64,000 nt of DNA from Pseudoalteromonas sp. FUC4 (GCF_008370255.1 NZ_SEUI01000010.1:1-64000), one strand, 5' to 3'. Positions 36,373 to 45,622 are shown, counted from the stretch's first letter. Made by a program: numbers and translations. The notes: a model not told the origin generated them from the letters alone.

Positions 36373-37098
36373 TTATTTAATTGCTACCATTGAGCAAAAA
36401 TTAAAACATTGATACCACACTTGAGTTTGGCTAAAACCAATATCTTGTAAGCGAGTAAAGTGGGTGCTCAGTGTATCTGGGCGCATAACGTTTTCGATGG
36501 CGGTACGCTTTTGGCTTATTTCAAGCTCAGAGTAACCATTGTGTCGTTTAAAGTCGTGGTGCAAATCAATCAATAAATTGTCGCATTGCTCGTTTTCAGC
36601 TTTAATTTTTTCGCTTAGCAGCAATACACCACCAGGTTTTAAATTAGCGTATATTTTTTCAAGCACGGCTTGGCGCTGTGCGTGTGGAATAAACTGCAGC
36701 GTAAAGTTCATTGCCACAACCGATGCGTTTTGAATTTCAAGCTCGTTAATATCGCCCAAAGTAACAGTAACCGGCACGTCCGATTTAAAACCTTGTAAAT
36801 GCATTTTACAACGCTCAACCATGGCTTGTGAGTTATCTACTGCAATAATGTGGCAATTATCAGTGCGAATATTACGACGCATGCTAAGTGTTACTGCGCC
36901 AAGTGAGCAGCCTAAATCGTAAAGATTAGAGTTACTTTGCGCATATTCACCGGCAAGTTTACCCATTGTACTGACAATAGTTGCGTAGCCAGGCACAGAG
37001 CGCTGGATCATATCTGGAAAAACTTCGACTACATTTTGGTCAAAGCTAAAATCTTTTACTTGTTGCTCAGAGGCATAAATACTGTCTTTTATGGTCAC
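36373..37098 (-). CDS. cmoA: Carboxy-S-adenosyl-L-methionine synthase
   Basis: Converts SAM and prephenate to carboxy-SAM, the cofactor for CmoB. The 241-residue protein has motif I YDLGCSLGAVTLSM and the following IIAVDNSQAMVERC typical of CmoA, as well as an F-x-F-D-Q-N-V-V-E-V-F-P start region. It is the promoter-proximal gene of the cmoA-cmoB pair. Confidence 0.97.
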   Translation of the reverse strand: MTIKDSIYASEQQVKDFSFDQNVVEVFPDMIQRSVPGYATIVSTMGKLAGEYAQSNSNLYDLGCSLGAVTLSMRRNIRTDNCHIIAVDNSQAMVERCKMHLQGFKSDVPVTVTLGDINELEIQNASVVAMNFTLQFIPHAQRQAVLEKIYANLKPGGVLLLSEKIKAENEQCDNLLIDLHHDFKRHNGYSELEISQKRTAIENVMRPDTLSTHFTRLQDIGFSQTQVWYQCFNFCSMVAIK

Positions 37099-37214
37099 GA
37101 AGGCAGTCTCTTTGTAAATAATAGAGTTATTTTAACATTTTATACTGGATAGTCAGTGATAAATTCAGTAGCTTGACTAGAATTATGAATAATAAGTATA
37201 AAAGAGAAGATTAA

Positions 37215-37904
37215 ATGAGCAAAAGTAAGGTCATCAACACAGACGATATATTAGCAACCCTTTGTCATTCGGTTACAGGTGTACTTACATCAGCCAGCGG
37301 TAACGGTATTAGTTACTCTGCCATGGTGCAAAAAATAACACGTACATGTATGCGACCAGATATTGGTTGCTTTGTTTTATTTGACGGTGGTTTTACAGGG
37401 CTCGTAATTACCAACTTTACTTCGCAAGCAGCGATGGAAATTTATGGCGATTACATGCGCAATATGGGAATGCCAGAAGATGAAATAGCGCATAGCCATT
37501 TATCAGACGACGTATCAAACGTACTAGGCGAGTTGATGAATCAAATTGTTGGCGACTTTACGTCTAAAGTGCGTGAGCAATTACATACGTCTATTACGCA
37601 AAACCAGCCAAAAATGATGGCAATAAATAAGCAAGTGCAAATATCGGTAGATACCACAATGGATCGCCCGCAAGCCCGCCGCGTAACATTCACCACAAGT
37701 AAACAAAATATTTTTTACTTGGAATTAGCGATGGATAAAACAGAGTTCATTAAATTACATGACTTTGATATTGCAGAAGCACTAGACCCAGATGACATAA
37801 TTGAAAACGAAGCTAAAAAGAAAGCTGAAAAAGAAAACGCAAAGGCTAAAGACATTGTGCAAGACGACGCAGATGACGACTTTATGGCAGGCTTAGGGCT
37901 TTAA
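37215..37904 (+). CDS. DUF3334-like protein with CheC/CheX-type signature
   Basis: A 229-residue cytoplasmic protein. The segment DVSNVLGELMNQIVGDF (about residues 98-114) contains the E-x2-N pattern seen in CheC/CheX/FliY phosphatase folds. The tail is acidic and lysine-rich. This suggests a CheX-like domain that could act on a phosphorylated response regulator, but no chemotaxis genes are adjacent. The DUF3334 name is from recollection of marine gammaproteobacterial annotations. It is transcribed alone, diverging from cmoA. Confidence 0.7.
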   Translation: MSKSKVINTDDILATLCHSVTGVLTSASGNGISYSAMVQKITRTCMRPDIGCFVLFDGGFTGLVITNFTSQAAMEIYGDYMRNMGMPEDEIAHSHLSDDVSNVLGELMNQIVGDFTSKVREQLHTSITQNQPKMMAINKQVQISVDTTMDRPQARRVTFTTSKQNIFYLELAMDKTEFIKLHDFDIAEALDPDDIIENEAKKKAEKENAKAKDIVQDDADDDFMAGLGL

Positions 37905-37909
37905 CCTTA

Positions 37910-37938
37910 TGTTGGGTTGAGGGAAACGAAACCCAACA
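37910..37938. repeat. REP-like hairpin tgttgggtt / aacccaaca
   Basis: A 9-bp perfect inverted repeat with an 11-nt loop just after the stop codon of the DUF3334-like gene. The gttgggtt / aacccaac motif resembles the short palindromic repeats scattered in Alteromonadales genomes. Only one copy was seen here. Confidence 0.45.
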
Positions 37939-37969
37939 CGCTTTTTAGCTGTCAGTTGAAAAGTTACTT

Positions 37970-37999
37970 AAAAACGCGGTATAAAATCGCGTTTTTTAA
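37970..37999. terminator. Bidirectional terminator between convergent genes
   Basis: Stem aaaaacgcg / cgcgttttt with a 9-nt loop, then more T. It serves the DUF3334-like gene and the membrane coiled-coil gene. Confidence 0.75.
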
Positions 38000-38012
38000 T
38001 TTAAATAACTAG

Positions 38013-38576
38013 TTAGTTGTGAAAGTCACATCGATTTCTGAAACGTTTACTTTTATTATCAGAAAGTGATTTTTCTAAATGTTCAATACTTTGTAACATA
38101 CCATCAAAATACTTTTCCGTGGATATATTATTCCTAGGAGAAACGAAGCAGCTGCTTTGAAGCTGTAAAAGAAACTTGATTGAGTCCTCGAGAACAATCG
38201 AACGTTCAATATTTTCGATATAGTTTCTGTACGTTTCCTCTATCTCTTTTTTTTGTACTTTTGATTCTTCAAGCATTTCTTTATGTTTATCTATGTATAA
38301 AGATGCATAGTTAGGAAAAGAGGTTTCTAATTTCGTAAAAATTAAGCTGTGTTGGTCGTATGCATCAGTAAGGTTATCAATCGATTTAGCAAATAAAGCT
38401 CTGATATTCATTTTTACTTCAGCTAACTTCATTCTTTCCCCATGTGCTCTAGATGCTTTTGCATTTGAAAGCATTTTAAAACTTAGATAGACAGCGAAGA
38501 CACTGATGATTAAAAATATTAGTGGTTGTATTTTAATCATAAACTCTAAGAAAAGACCGAAATCTCTTAAATCCAT
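38013..38576 (-). CDS. Hypothetical membrane-anchored protein
   Basis: I do not recognise this 187-residue protein. It has one N-terminal transmembrane helix (about 14-34, PLIFLIISVFAVYLSF), followed by a charged, mostly helical region with coiled-coil character (about 45-150) and a basic C-terminus. The ATG at 38576 has an aagga ribosome-binding site. A reading frame extending 46 codons further would run into the neighbouring metallopeptidase gene and shows no domain. It lies 44 bp downstream of that gene, so the two may be co-transcribed. Confidence 0.6.
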   Translation of the reverse strand: MDLRDFGLFLEFMIKIQPLIFLIISVFAVYLSFKMLSNAKASRAHGERMKLAEVKMNIRALFAKSIDNLTDAYDQHSLIFTKLETSFPNYASLYIDKHKEMLEESKVQKKEIEETYRNYIENIERSIVLEDSIKFLLQLQSSCFVSPRNNISTEKYFDGMLQSIEHLEKSLSDNKSKRFRNRCDFHN

Positions 38577-38620
38577 TTTTAAATCCTTAAGCTGTTGATA
38601 ACGTTGTATTTTACATCTCT

Positions 38621-39118
38621 TTATCCATACGGGTTTTCTCCCATCGCTACTACCACACAAAAAATTCTTAAATCTAACTCTAGCTGGTGGTAACTCGGCT
38701 CCATATGGCAGCAAAGTTGATAAAAGCCTTTGTTATGGTCTTTTTCTTTAAAGTGGGCGAGCTCATGTACCACTAACGCTTTTAATAACGGCTCGGGAGC
38801 GCGGAGCAAGTCGCTGTTTATCGCTAAATCGTGTTTACGGGTTTTACCTTGCATTCGATACGTATGTGTACCGAGTGCATTGGTCACCATGTCGCCTTGC
38901 TTTTTAAACGCCGCGCGCCCAAACGGCGGTGCGTTTTTTAAATACTGTTTTTTAAGCTCGGTTGCGTAGCTATAAAGTAGTTTATCGCTAGTAATGGTAT
39001 GTGCTTGCGGATACTTTTTAAGTAAGTAGTCACATACCTTGTTGTTATCTATAAGGCTTAATACTTGCTCAACAATGTTAGCTGGGTAGCCGGTAAAGTA
39101 ATGTGTGTATTCACTCAT
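38621..39118 (-). CDS. YgjP-like (DUF45) metallopeptidase-domain protein
   Basis: A 165-residue protein with the zinc-binding motif HELAHFKEKDHNKGF (about residues 122-136), followed by a conserved CCHMEPSYHQLE segment. This matches the WLM/YgjP group of SprT-like minimal metallopeptidases. It is shorter than canonical YgjP (about 240), lacking much of the N-terminal part. The substrate is unknown. It lies downstream of yecE on the same strand, 24 bp away. Confidence 0.85.
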   Translation of the reverse strand: MSEYTHYFTGYPANIVEQVLSLIDNNKVCDYLLKKYPQAHTITSDKLLYSYATELKKQYLKNAPPFGRAAFKKQGDMVTNALGTHTYRMQGKTRKHDLAINSDLLRAPEPLLKALVVHELAHFKEKDHNKGFYQLCCHMEPSYHQLELDLRIFCVVVAMGENPYG

Positions 39119-39142
39119 TATAATTTCTCTGTCGTTTTACTT

Positions 39143-39991
39143 TTAAAAAAGTGCTTGCTGGTGGGCTTCTTTTTCACCGCTGAATAGATTTAATACTGAG
39201 TGATTGTACCCTAGGTCTTCACAAAATTGACGTGCAAGTAGTGGCGATTCGCGATTATCGGCAGTATGAAAAAACACATATGGTGTTTTTCCTTCATCAA
39301 GCCATTGTTTTACTTTGCTTAGCCACGGTTTATAAAAGGATTTATAGTCATTTTGTAAGTTAGCTATCACAAAGCGCGCCATAGGCTGGGAGCCTGTAGC
39401 AATAGCGTGCACTGGTAAATGAGGCTTTTTTTGCTGTGCATCTATTAGCGCTTCGGTTGTTGGTTTTACCGCAAATAGGGCGCGAGTATCCATCGATATG
39501 CGATTTATGTTATTTGCCATTAATAACTGATTAAGCGCTATTTCGGCTTCACCCTTTTGAAAAAACGCAGTATGGCGTACTTCTACACCGTAATTAATCT
39601 CTTTTGGTAATAGGCTAATAAATTGGGCTAGCTTGGATAAGTCACCAGGGCCAAATGCTTTAGGTAATTGCAGCATGATTTGCCCGGTTTTTTCTAAAAT
39701 AGGGGAGAACAAGTTAAGCCAATCAGTAAGCTCGGTTTGAATATTAGTTAGGTGCAGCTCGTGGCTAAAGCGACGATTAAACTTAAACGTAAATTTAAAA
39801 TCGTCGGGTACGCTGTTTGCCCAGCGCAATACGGTGCTTGGCGATGGGTCGGCGTAAAAACTGGTATTGCCTTCCACAGAATTAAAGTGTTGTGCGTATT
39901 GGCTAAGCATATCGGCGTTTTTACATTGGCTTGAAAATAAATTGCCTTTCCATGCGTTGCTCGACCACTGAGGGCATCCAATATATAACAT
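39143..39991 (-). CDS. yecE: DUF72 protein YecE
   Basis: A TIM-barrel-like DUF72 protein of unknown biochemical role. I set the start at the ATG at 39991 (282 residues) because the protein then begins MLYIGCPQWS, like MIYIGLPQWS of E. coli YecE. A TTG 21 codons upstream gives unconserved residues. Conserved segments are FNSVEGNTSFYA, FKFTFKFNR and YGVEVRH. It is divergent from aspS, as in the aspS-yecE-cmoAB neighbourhood of E. coli. Confidence 0.9.
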   Translation of the reverse strand: MLYIGCPQWSSNAWKGNLFSSQCKNADMLSQYAQHFNSVEGNTSFYADPSPSTVLRWANSVPDDFKFTFKFNRRFSHELHLTNIQTELTDWLNLFSPILEKTGQIMLQLPKAFGPGDLSKLAQFISLLPKEINYGVEVRHTAFFQKGEAEIALNQLLMANNINRISMDTRALFAVKPTTEALIDAQQKKPHLPVHAIATGSQPMARFVIANLQNDYKSFYKPWLSKVKQWLDEGKTPYVFFHTADNRESPLLARQFCEDLGYNHSVLNLFSGEKEAHQQALF

Positions 39992-40105
39992 ATAAATAGC
40001 TGATAAATTACTTCGTGGCGCAAGTGTACCAAATACATGCGGTGGTTGCTGCAAATTAACATTACAAAGCTAAACACACGCCCTAGCATCTTGATACTAC
40101 TTGGG

Positions 40106-40111
40106 TATAAT
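40106..40111 (+). promoter_or_regulatory. -10 element candidate for aspS
   Basis: A perfect tataat, 130 bp before the aspS start. No good -35 is seen at 16-18 bp, so this is a partial promoter call. Confidence 0.35.
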
Positions 40112-40240
40112 GCAGGGCTTAATTTGATTATTTTTAGATTGCTAGCGGCTTTATTTGTATTGTGGTGACCTGTTTTTTAAATCACACGCCTTAAAACAAA
40201 TGAATATAACCGTTTAAGCCTTTTATCTGACAGGAAAACT

Positions 40241-42019
40241 ATGCGCTCTATATATTGCGGACAGCTAAATAAAACTCACGTAGATCAAGAAGTTGAACTA
40301 TGTGGCTGGATCAACAAACGACGTGACCTTGGTGGACTTATCTTTGTCGATTTACGCGATAGAGAAGGTTTAGTACAAGTTGTATTCGACTCTGACATTG
40401 AAGAGTTAATGAGTTCAGCTAACACACTTCGCCAAGAATTTTGTGTTCAGCTAAAAGGTACTGTACGTGCACGCCCTGATAGCCAAGTAAATAAAGACAT
40501 GGCAACAGGTGAAATTGAAGTTTTAGGTACTGAGCTTACAATTATTAACCGCTCTGAACCGCTTCCACTTGATTTTAACCAAGTAAACTCTGAAGAGCGT
40601 CGTTTAAAATACCGCTACCTAGACTTACGTCGTCTTGAAATGAGTGACCGTATTAAATTACGTGCTAAAGCAAGCAGTTTTGTTCGTCGCTTTCTAGATG
40701 AAAACGGCTTTTTAGACATCGAAACACCAGTACTTACTAAAGCAACGCCAGAAGGCGCACGCGATTATTTAGTACCGAGCCGTGTTCACAAAGGTAGTTT
40801 TTATGCGTTACCGCAGTCTCCACAGTTGTTTAAGCAATTGTTGATGATGTCGGGTTTTGACCGTTACTACCAAATTGTTAAATGTTTCCGTGATGAAGAT
40901 TTACGTGCCGATCGCCAACCAGAATTTACCCAAATAGATATAGAGACCTCGTTCATGAGCTCTGATCAAGTACGTGGTATGACTGAAAAAATGATCCGCG
41001 AGATGTGGCAGTCATTACTAAACGTTGATTTAGGCGATTTTCCAATCATGCCTTACAGCGAGGCAATGAGCCTTTACGGTTCTGATAAGCCAGATTTACG
41101 TAACCCAATGAAATTAATTGATGTTGCCGATTTAGTTAAAGACGTCGAGTTTAATGTTTTTTCAGGTCCGGCTAACGACGAAAAAGGCCGTGTTGCTGTA
41201 TTAACAGTACCAGGTGGCGCTAAGCTTTCTCGTAAACAACTTGACGATTACACTAAGTTTATTGGTATTTACGGTGCTAAAGGTATGGCGTGGATGAAAG
41301 TAAACGACCACACTGCCGGCGCTGAAGGCGTTCAATCACCAGTGGCTAAGTTTTTAAGTGAAGACGTAATTACTAAATTGCTTGAACGTACTAATGCACA
41401 AACTGGCGATATTATTTTATTTGGTGCCGATAAGCGCAACACAGTAAACGAAGCTATGGGCGCACTGCGCGTTAAGATTGGTGTTGATTTAGAAATCACT
41501 AACCTTGATAGCTGGGCACCACTTTGGGTTGTAGACTTCCCAATGTTTGAAGAAGATGACGAAGGCACATTACATGCTGTGCATCATCCATTCACTGCAC
41601 CAAAAGATATTACTGCAAGTGAGCTTGAAGCAAACCCTGCTGCGGCTATTTCAGATGCCTACGATATGGTATTAAACGGCTACGAAGTGGGTGGCGGTTC
41701 GGTACGTATTCATAATGCAGATATGCAAGAAACTGCATTTAGAATTTTAGGTATTAACGAGCAAGAGCAACAAGATAAGTTTGGCTTTTTACTTGATGCA
41801 CTTAAATACGGTACACCACCACATGCTGGTTTAGCATTTGGTCTTGACCGTTTAGCAATGCTTTTATGTGGTACCGATAACATTCGTGACGTTATTGCTT
41901 TCCCTAAAACAACACAAGCGTCGTGTTTATTAACTAACGCGCCTAGTAAGCCTAATATGGATTCGTTAGCTGAGCTTGCAATTAGTGTTGTTGAAAAAGC
42001 GATACCTAGCGAAGAGTAA
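40241..42019 (+). CDS. aspS: Aspartyl-tRNA synthetase
   Basis: Charges tRNA-Asp with aspartate. The 592-residue bacterial-type enzyme (E. coli 590) has an N-terminal OB-fold anticodon-binding domain (about 1-105), a class II catalytic core with motif 2 [20 protein letters not shown], an inserted GAD domain (about 285-420) and motif 3 [12 protein letters not shown]. Its substrate tRNA is encoded seven times in the same window at 22.5-23.3 kb, which is probably coincidental. Confidence 0.98.
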   Translation: MRSIYCGQLNKTHVDQEVELCGWINKRRDLGGLIFVDLRDREGLVQVVFDSDIEELMSSANTLRQEFCVQLKGTVRARPDSQVNKDMATGEIEVLGTELTIINRSEPLPLDFNQVNSEERRLKYRYLDLRRLEMSDRIKLRAKASSFVRRFLDENGFLDIETPVLTKATPEGARDYLVPSRVHKGSFYALPQSPQLFKQLLMMSGFDRYYQIVKCFRDEDLRADRQPEFTQIDIETSFMSSDQVRGMTEKMIREMWQSLLNVDLGDFPIMPYSEAMSLYGSDKPDLRNPMKLIDVADLVKDVEFNVFSGPANDEKGRVAVLTVPGGAKLSRKQLDDYTKFIGIYGAKGMAWMKVNDHTAGAEGVQSPVAKFLSEDVITKLLERTNAQTGDIILFGADKRNTVNEAMGALRVKIGVDLEITNLDSWAPLWVVDFPMFEEDDEGTLHAVHHPFTAPKDITASELEANPAAAISDAYDMVLNGYEVGGGSVRIHNADMQETAFRILGINEQEQQDKFGFLLDALKYGTPPHAGLAFGLDRLAMLLCGTDNIRDVIAFPKTTQASCLLTNAPSKPNMDSLAELAISVVEKAIPSEE

Positions 42020-42047
42020 TTTTTGTTTAGCTTATTGAGCTAAATTT

Positions 42048-42082
42048 AAAAACCCTTAAGTTATATGCTTAAGGGTTTTTTT
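42048..42082 (+). terminator. Terminator of aspS
   Basis: Stem aaaacccttaag / cttaagggtttt, 7-nt loop, T run. Confidence 0.92.
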
Positions 42083-42138
42083 GTGGTTAAATTTACAGCA
42101 GAGTGTATTTTAACCGAATAGACGAAAAAGGAATTATT

Positions 42139-42369
42139 ATGTCGATCAACGCAACCTTATTTGGTGAGTTCTTAGTTTTTTTTATTGTGCTGAGTATTCC
42201 TATTTTTGCTGTAATTAGCTATAAAATAGGTAAGCGTAAAAGTACTATGCCTGGAGTTTTAGCTTTTGTAGGTGGTTGTTTAGCGCTATTTCCACTATTT
42301 GCTTTGATTTTTATTGCAGTGCTTGCGCTTAAAAAAGATTTACCTAAAAATAACGTCTACGCCCATTAA
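42139..42369 (+). CDS. Small two-helix membrane protein, unknown
   Basis: A 76-residue protein with two predicted transmembrane helices (about 8-28 and 40-62) joined by a basic turn (KIGKRKS). I chose the ATG at 42139, which has an aaagga ribosome-binding site 6 bp upstream. A GTG 12 codons earlier lacks one. It lies 14 bp before the pentapeptide-repeat gene, so it is probably co-transcribed with it. I do not recognise the family. Confidence 0.65.
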   Translation: MSINATLFGEFLVFFIVLSIPIFAVISYKIGKRKSTMPGVLAFVGGCLALFPLFALIFIAVLALKKDLPKNNVYAH

Positions 42370-42383
42370 AAACTAGGTTAATA

Positions 42384-42980
42384 GTGTCAATTTCAAATAA
42401 TAATCACTACTTCGACGAGCAATTTAATGTTTTGCAGCACGAAGAGCAACTAACTGAAAATTCTGAGTTTGAAGAGTGCACATTTACCGATTGCGACTTT
42501 TCAGGCGGGCAGTTTAAAAATTGCCGATTTATACAGTGCAACTTTAAAAATTGTAATTTATCGTCACTTAAATGGAACTACAGCTCGCTTGAAGATGTAA
42601 GTTTTAGCCACTGTAAATTAAATAGTCTGCAATGGACTGACGTGGATTGGCCAGCGCTTAGTATTAACGCACCGGTGAGTTTTAATTATTGCGATCTCAG
42701 TAATAGTTCTTTTTTTGAATTAACCCTCAAAGCCCTCAAACTAACACACTGCTTTGCCAAAAATGTTGATTTTAGACATGCTGATTTAAGCGGTAGTGAA
42801 TTTACAGGAACAGATTTTCGCGATAGTGAGTTTTTTCAAACTAACCTAACAAAATGTGATTTTGTAGGTGCGACAGCATTTAATATAGATTTGAATAATA
42901 ATATGTTAGCGAATGCTAAGTTTGATCGCTTCGAAGCACTTAATTTGCTTACCAGTCTTAATATAGAGCTTTGTGATTAA
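42384..42980 (+). CDS. Pentapeptide-repeat protein
   Basis: The 198-residue protein is built largely of pentapeptide repeats. Examples are CTFTDCDFSGGQFKNCRF near residues 32-49 and DFRHADLSGSEFTGTDF near 131-147, which should form a right-handed quadrilateral beta-helix. A less regular break (about 85-105) divides two repeat blocks, and the tail is non-repeat. This layout recalls Qnr-type DNA-gyrase-protecting proteins, but I cannot claim that function. The start codon is GTG. Confidence 0.8.
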   Translation: MSISNNNHYFDEQFNVLQHEEQLTENSEFEECTFTDCDFSGGQFKNCRFIQCNFKNCNLSSLKWNYSSLEDVSFSHCKLNSLQWTDVDWPALSINAPVSFNYCDLSNSSFFELTLKALKLTHCFAKNVDFRHADLSGSEFTGTDFRDSEFFQTNLTKCDFVGATAFNIDLNNNMLANAKFDRFEALNLLTSLNIELCD

Positions 42981-43000
42981 TTTAGTTTAATATGATTACT

Positions 43001-43034
43001 ATCTAGAAGCGACAGCTTAGCTGGGCTTCTAGAT
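43001..43034. other. Long hairpin between convergent genes
   Basis: Outer 10-bp stem atctagaagc / gcttctagat with an inner cagc / gctg stem and a 3-nt apex. There is no T run. It may end transcription from one side or be a small structured repeat. Confidence 0.55.
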
Positions 43035-43051
43035 ACTGCGTGACTTCGTAA

Positions 43052-43375
43052 TTAACGGCTAGGGCCATTTTTATTACGTGCACTGGCAAGTTGTCTCGCG
43101 ATTGCTAATAACGCGGGTGAAATATCTTCAGCGCCGTCTTTAATTAGTTTTGTAACGTCACCTGATGAAAACAAACCGTCACGTGGTGATTTAATACCTA
43201 ACTCACGAACAAAATCCTTCGTTTTACCTGTGCTGCCTGTTTCGATGAACTTAAAAATAATACGTTCATTGTTGTTTTTAGCAGGGGTTTTTAGTGTTTC
43301 GATTTCGTCATGTATTGCCGTTAGTTTGTCTTCTAAAATTTCTATACGTTCTTGAATGCTATTGTATGATTTCAT
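43052..43375 (-). CDS. Hypothetical protein with N-terminal coiled coil
   Basis: A 107-residue soluble protein I do not recognise. Residues 1-32 form a likely coiled coil (IQERIEILEDKLTAIHDEIETL). The rest contains a segment FVRELGIKSPRDGLFSSGDVTKLI that may fold as a small helical, helix-turn-helix-like domain, and a basic tail. It stands alone between the pentapeptide-repeat gene (convergent) and a hydrolase gene (divergent). A nucleic-acid-binding role is possible but unproven. Confidence 0.6.
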   Translation of the reverse strand: MKSYNSIQERIEILEDKLTAIHDEIETLKTPAKNNNERIIFKFIETGSTGKTKDFVRELGIKSPRDGLFSSGDVTKLIKDGAEDISPALLAIARQLASARNKNGPSR

Positions 43376-43504
43376 TTATTGGATCTTTTACTAAATATAT
43401 TTAAACAATGGCGGCTATTATCGCATAGTTTGACAATAGAGAATGCAAACCTATAGAGTAAAAGTTATTTTTAATTAAAAACAATAATTTATATAAGTTT
43501 AAAT

Positions 43505-44272
43505 ATGCAAAAAACACTTAAAAAGCTTTTTATATTAAGTGCACTAGCTCTAAGTACACCAGTAATAAGTAAATCAGTAATCGGCGCAACAGGCTATGCA
43601 AACGATGGCCTTATAACTGATCAAAGCCGTAATCGCACTATTCCTATAAATATCACACTACCAAGTAACAATGCTAAGTGCACTGAAAAAGTAAAATGCC
43701 CTGTAGCGTTTATTAATGCGGGCTACGGTATTAGCCATAACGAATATACGTTTGCTAGTAATGCGTTTAATCAGCGTGGATATTTAACATTAGCCGTTGC
43801 ACATGAGCTAAAAAGCGACCCTGGTCTTAATCGTGAGCAGCCTTACTTAACTACTCGCATGGAAAACTGGCATCGTGGCGTAGTAACGCTTAAGTTTTTA
43901 GTTAATGAGATATCGAGTAAATACCCAGCGTATGATTTTACAAAGCTCACCTTATTTGGGCATTCTAATGGCGGTGATATTTCCGCATTATATGGCTCTA
44001 TTTATCCCAATGAAGTAAGCCAAATTATTACGCTCGATCATCGTCGTATGTTGATCCCACGTAATAAAAACATTCGCGTACTTACTCTACGCGGTAGTGA
44101 TTACCCAGCTGATGCGAATGTGTTGTTAAATGATTTAGAGCTGGATAAGTTTCCTGTTACACAAACTCTAATAGAAAAATCGTGCCATAACGATATGTAC
44201 GATGGCGGGCCAAAATGGCTGGTGGATAGAATGAGTAAAGAGGTAGAGGGATTTTTAGATAGTAAAAATTAG
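43505..44272 (+). CDS. Exported alpha/beta-hydrolase
   Basis: A 255-residue alpha/beta-hydrolase-fold protein with a signal peptide (about 1-22). The nucleophile elbow is GHSNGG, with a serine at about residue 153. A late His in CHNDMYDGG probably completes the triad. It is therefore periplasmic or secreted. The substrate is unknown. It faces a bidirectional terminator shared with the OsmC-fusion gene. Confidence 0.8.
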   Translation: MQKTLKKLFILSALALSTPVISKSVIGATGYANDGLITDQSRNRTIPINITLPSNNAKCTEKVKCPVAFINAGYGISHNEYTFASNAFNQRGYLTLAVAHELKSDPGLNREQPYLTTRMENWHRGVVTLKFLVNEISSKYPAYDFTKLTLFGHSNGGDISALYGSIYPNEVSQIITLDHRRMLIPRNKNIRVLTLRGSDYPADANVLLNDLELDKFPVTQTLIEKSCHNDMYDGGPKWLVDRMSKEVEGFLDSKN

Positions 44273-44290
44273 GTCTATAAAAGTTAAACC

Positions 44291-44324
44291 ATAGCGCAGT
44301 GTTACCTGCGCTATATTAATTTTA
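44291..44324. terminator. Bidirectional terminator
   Basis: 9-bp stem atagcgcag / ctgcgctat with a 6-nt loop followed by an AT-rich tail (attaatttt), between convergent genes. Confidence 0.65.
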
Positions 44325-44330
44325 CGGCAG

Positions 44331-45533
44331 TTATTCTACCAGTTCACTTACAATAACTGGGTTATTATGTAGTGTTTTATGCACTGGGCATTTGTCGGCT
44401 ATTTCGAGTAAACGCTGGCGTTGTGGCTCTGTTAAGTCGCCACGTAAGGTGATTTTACGGGTAATGGCTTCAAGGTTACCTGTTTGCTCACAATCGTCGC
44501 AATCTTTGTTGTAATCGCGAGTGTGATCAAGCTCTACTTTTACATGCTCCAGTGGTAAGTTTTTACGTGTAGCGTACATGCGTAGTGTCATGGCCGTACA
44601 GGCACCAAGCCCCGCTAATAAGTGATGATACGGATCAGGACCTAAGTTTTTACCGCCTACTTTTATTGGCTCATCTGCAAGCCAAGTATGATCTTTAGTG
44701 CTCACGTGCTGAGTAAATACATGGTCTTTTTCTTCAACGAGTACATTGCCACCCGTTAAACTTGCTGTGTATTTAGTTTTGTCGTACTTAACATAACGGT
44801 TTGCCCACGTTGCAATTATTTGTGCAGCGTAGTCGGCATCGTTTTTATTTGTTAAAAGGTGATCGGCGTTATCTAGACTAATAAAGCTTTTAGGGTGTTT
44901 AGCTGATGCATAAATTTTTTCAGCTTCACTAATATTTACCGTTGCATCAATAGGGGAGTGCATTACTAATAATGCGCGCTTAAGCTTACTAATGTGGCTT
45001 TTATCGTACTTGGCTATATCGTCAATAAATTGCTTTTTAATGGTAAATTCACGACCAGCTAAGTTAACTTTTGCTTCACCTGCTGCGTTAATTTCATCAA
45101 GGTGTGCTTCAAAGTTATGCGCTACGTGCTGCGCATCTGACGGTGCACCAATGGTTGTAATAGCCGATACTTCAGGAATATGCTCAGCAGCAGCAAGAAC
45201 GGCTGCCCCGCCTAAACTGTGGCCAATGAGTAGTTGTGGCGCCGCAAAATGCTCACGTAAATGATTTGCCGCTGATACTAAATCTTGAATGTTTGATGAA
45301 AAGTTACTGTTAGCAAAATCACCATCACTATTACCTAAACCAGTAAAGTCAAAACGCAGTACGGCAATCCCTTGTTGTGTTAATGCACGGCTGATCCGTG
45401 TAGCTGCTGCAATGTCTTTACCGCATGTAAAGCAGTGTGCAAATAGCGCGTAAAACTTAACGTCACCAGAGGGAAGTTCAAGTTGGCCGGCAAGTTCTAA
45501 ATCGCCGCTTTTAAAAGATACTTTTTGTCGCAT
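44331..45533 (-). CDS. Bifunctional alpha/beta-hydrolase / OsmC-family protein
   Basis: A natural fusion of 400 residues. Residues 1-250 form an alpha/beta-hydrolase with nucleophile Ser106 (GHSLGG), Asp196 and His225 as the probable triad. Residues 265-400 form an OsmC/Ohr-like domain with redox cysteines Cys312 (GLGACTAMT) and Cys382 (DKCPVHKTL). OsmC-type domains reduce organic hydroperoxides, so the fusion may hydrolyse an ester and detoxify a peroxide. Such fusions are known as a protein class. An FNR-like box lies in the divergent upstream region. Confidence 0.92.
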   Translation of the reverse strand: MRQKVSFKSGDLELAGQLELPSGDVKFYALFAHCFTCGKDIAAATRISRALTQQGIAVLRFDFTGLGNSDGDFANSNFSSNIQDLVSAANHLREHFAAPQLLIGHSLGGAAVLAAAEHIPEVSAITTIGAPSDAQHVAHNFEAHLDEINAAGEAKVNLAGREFTIKKQFIDDIAKYDKSHISKLKRALLVMHSPIDATVNISEAEKIYASAKHPKSFISLDNADHLLTNKNDADYAAQIIATWANRYVKYDKTKYTASLTGGNVLVEEKDHVFTQHVSTKDHTWLADEPIKVGGKNLGPDPYHHLLAGLGACTAMTLRMYATRKNLPLEHVKVELDHTRDYNKDCDDCEQTGNLEAITRKITLRGDLTEPQRQRLLEIADKCPVHKTLHNNPVIVSELVE

Positions 45534-45622
45534 GGGGAGCCTTATTTACACAAATAAAATACATTACAATAGTAGACCAGATATAAGTACTAAACCTTGC
45601 AAATTCAACGTTTTTTTATAAG

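Noticed and set aside
42384-42980. Calling the pentapeptide-repeat gene a quinolone-resistance (qnr) gene
   Set aside because: Only general layout agrees; pentapeptide-repeat proteins have many roles and no specific motif could be confirmed.
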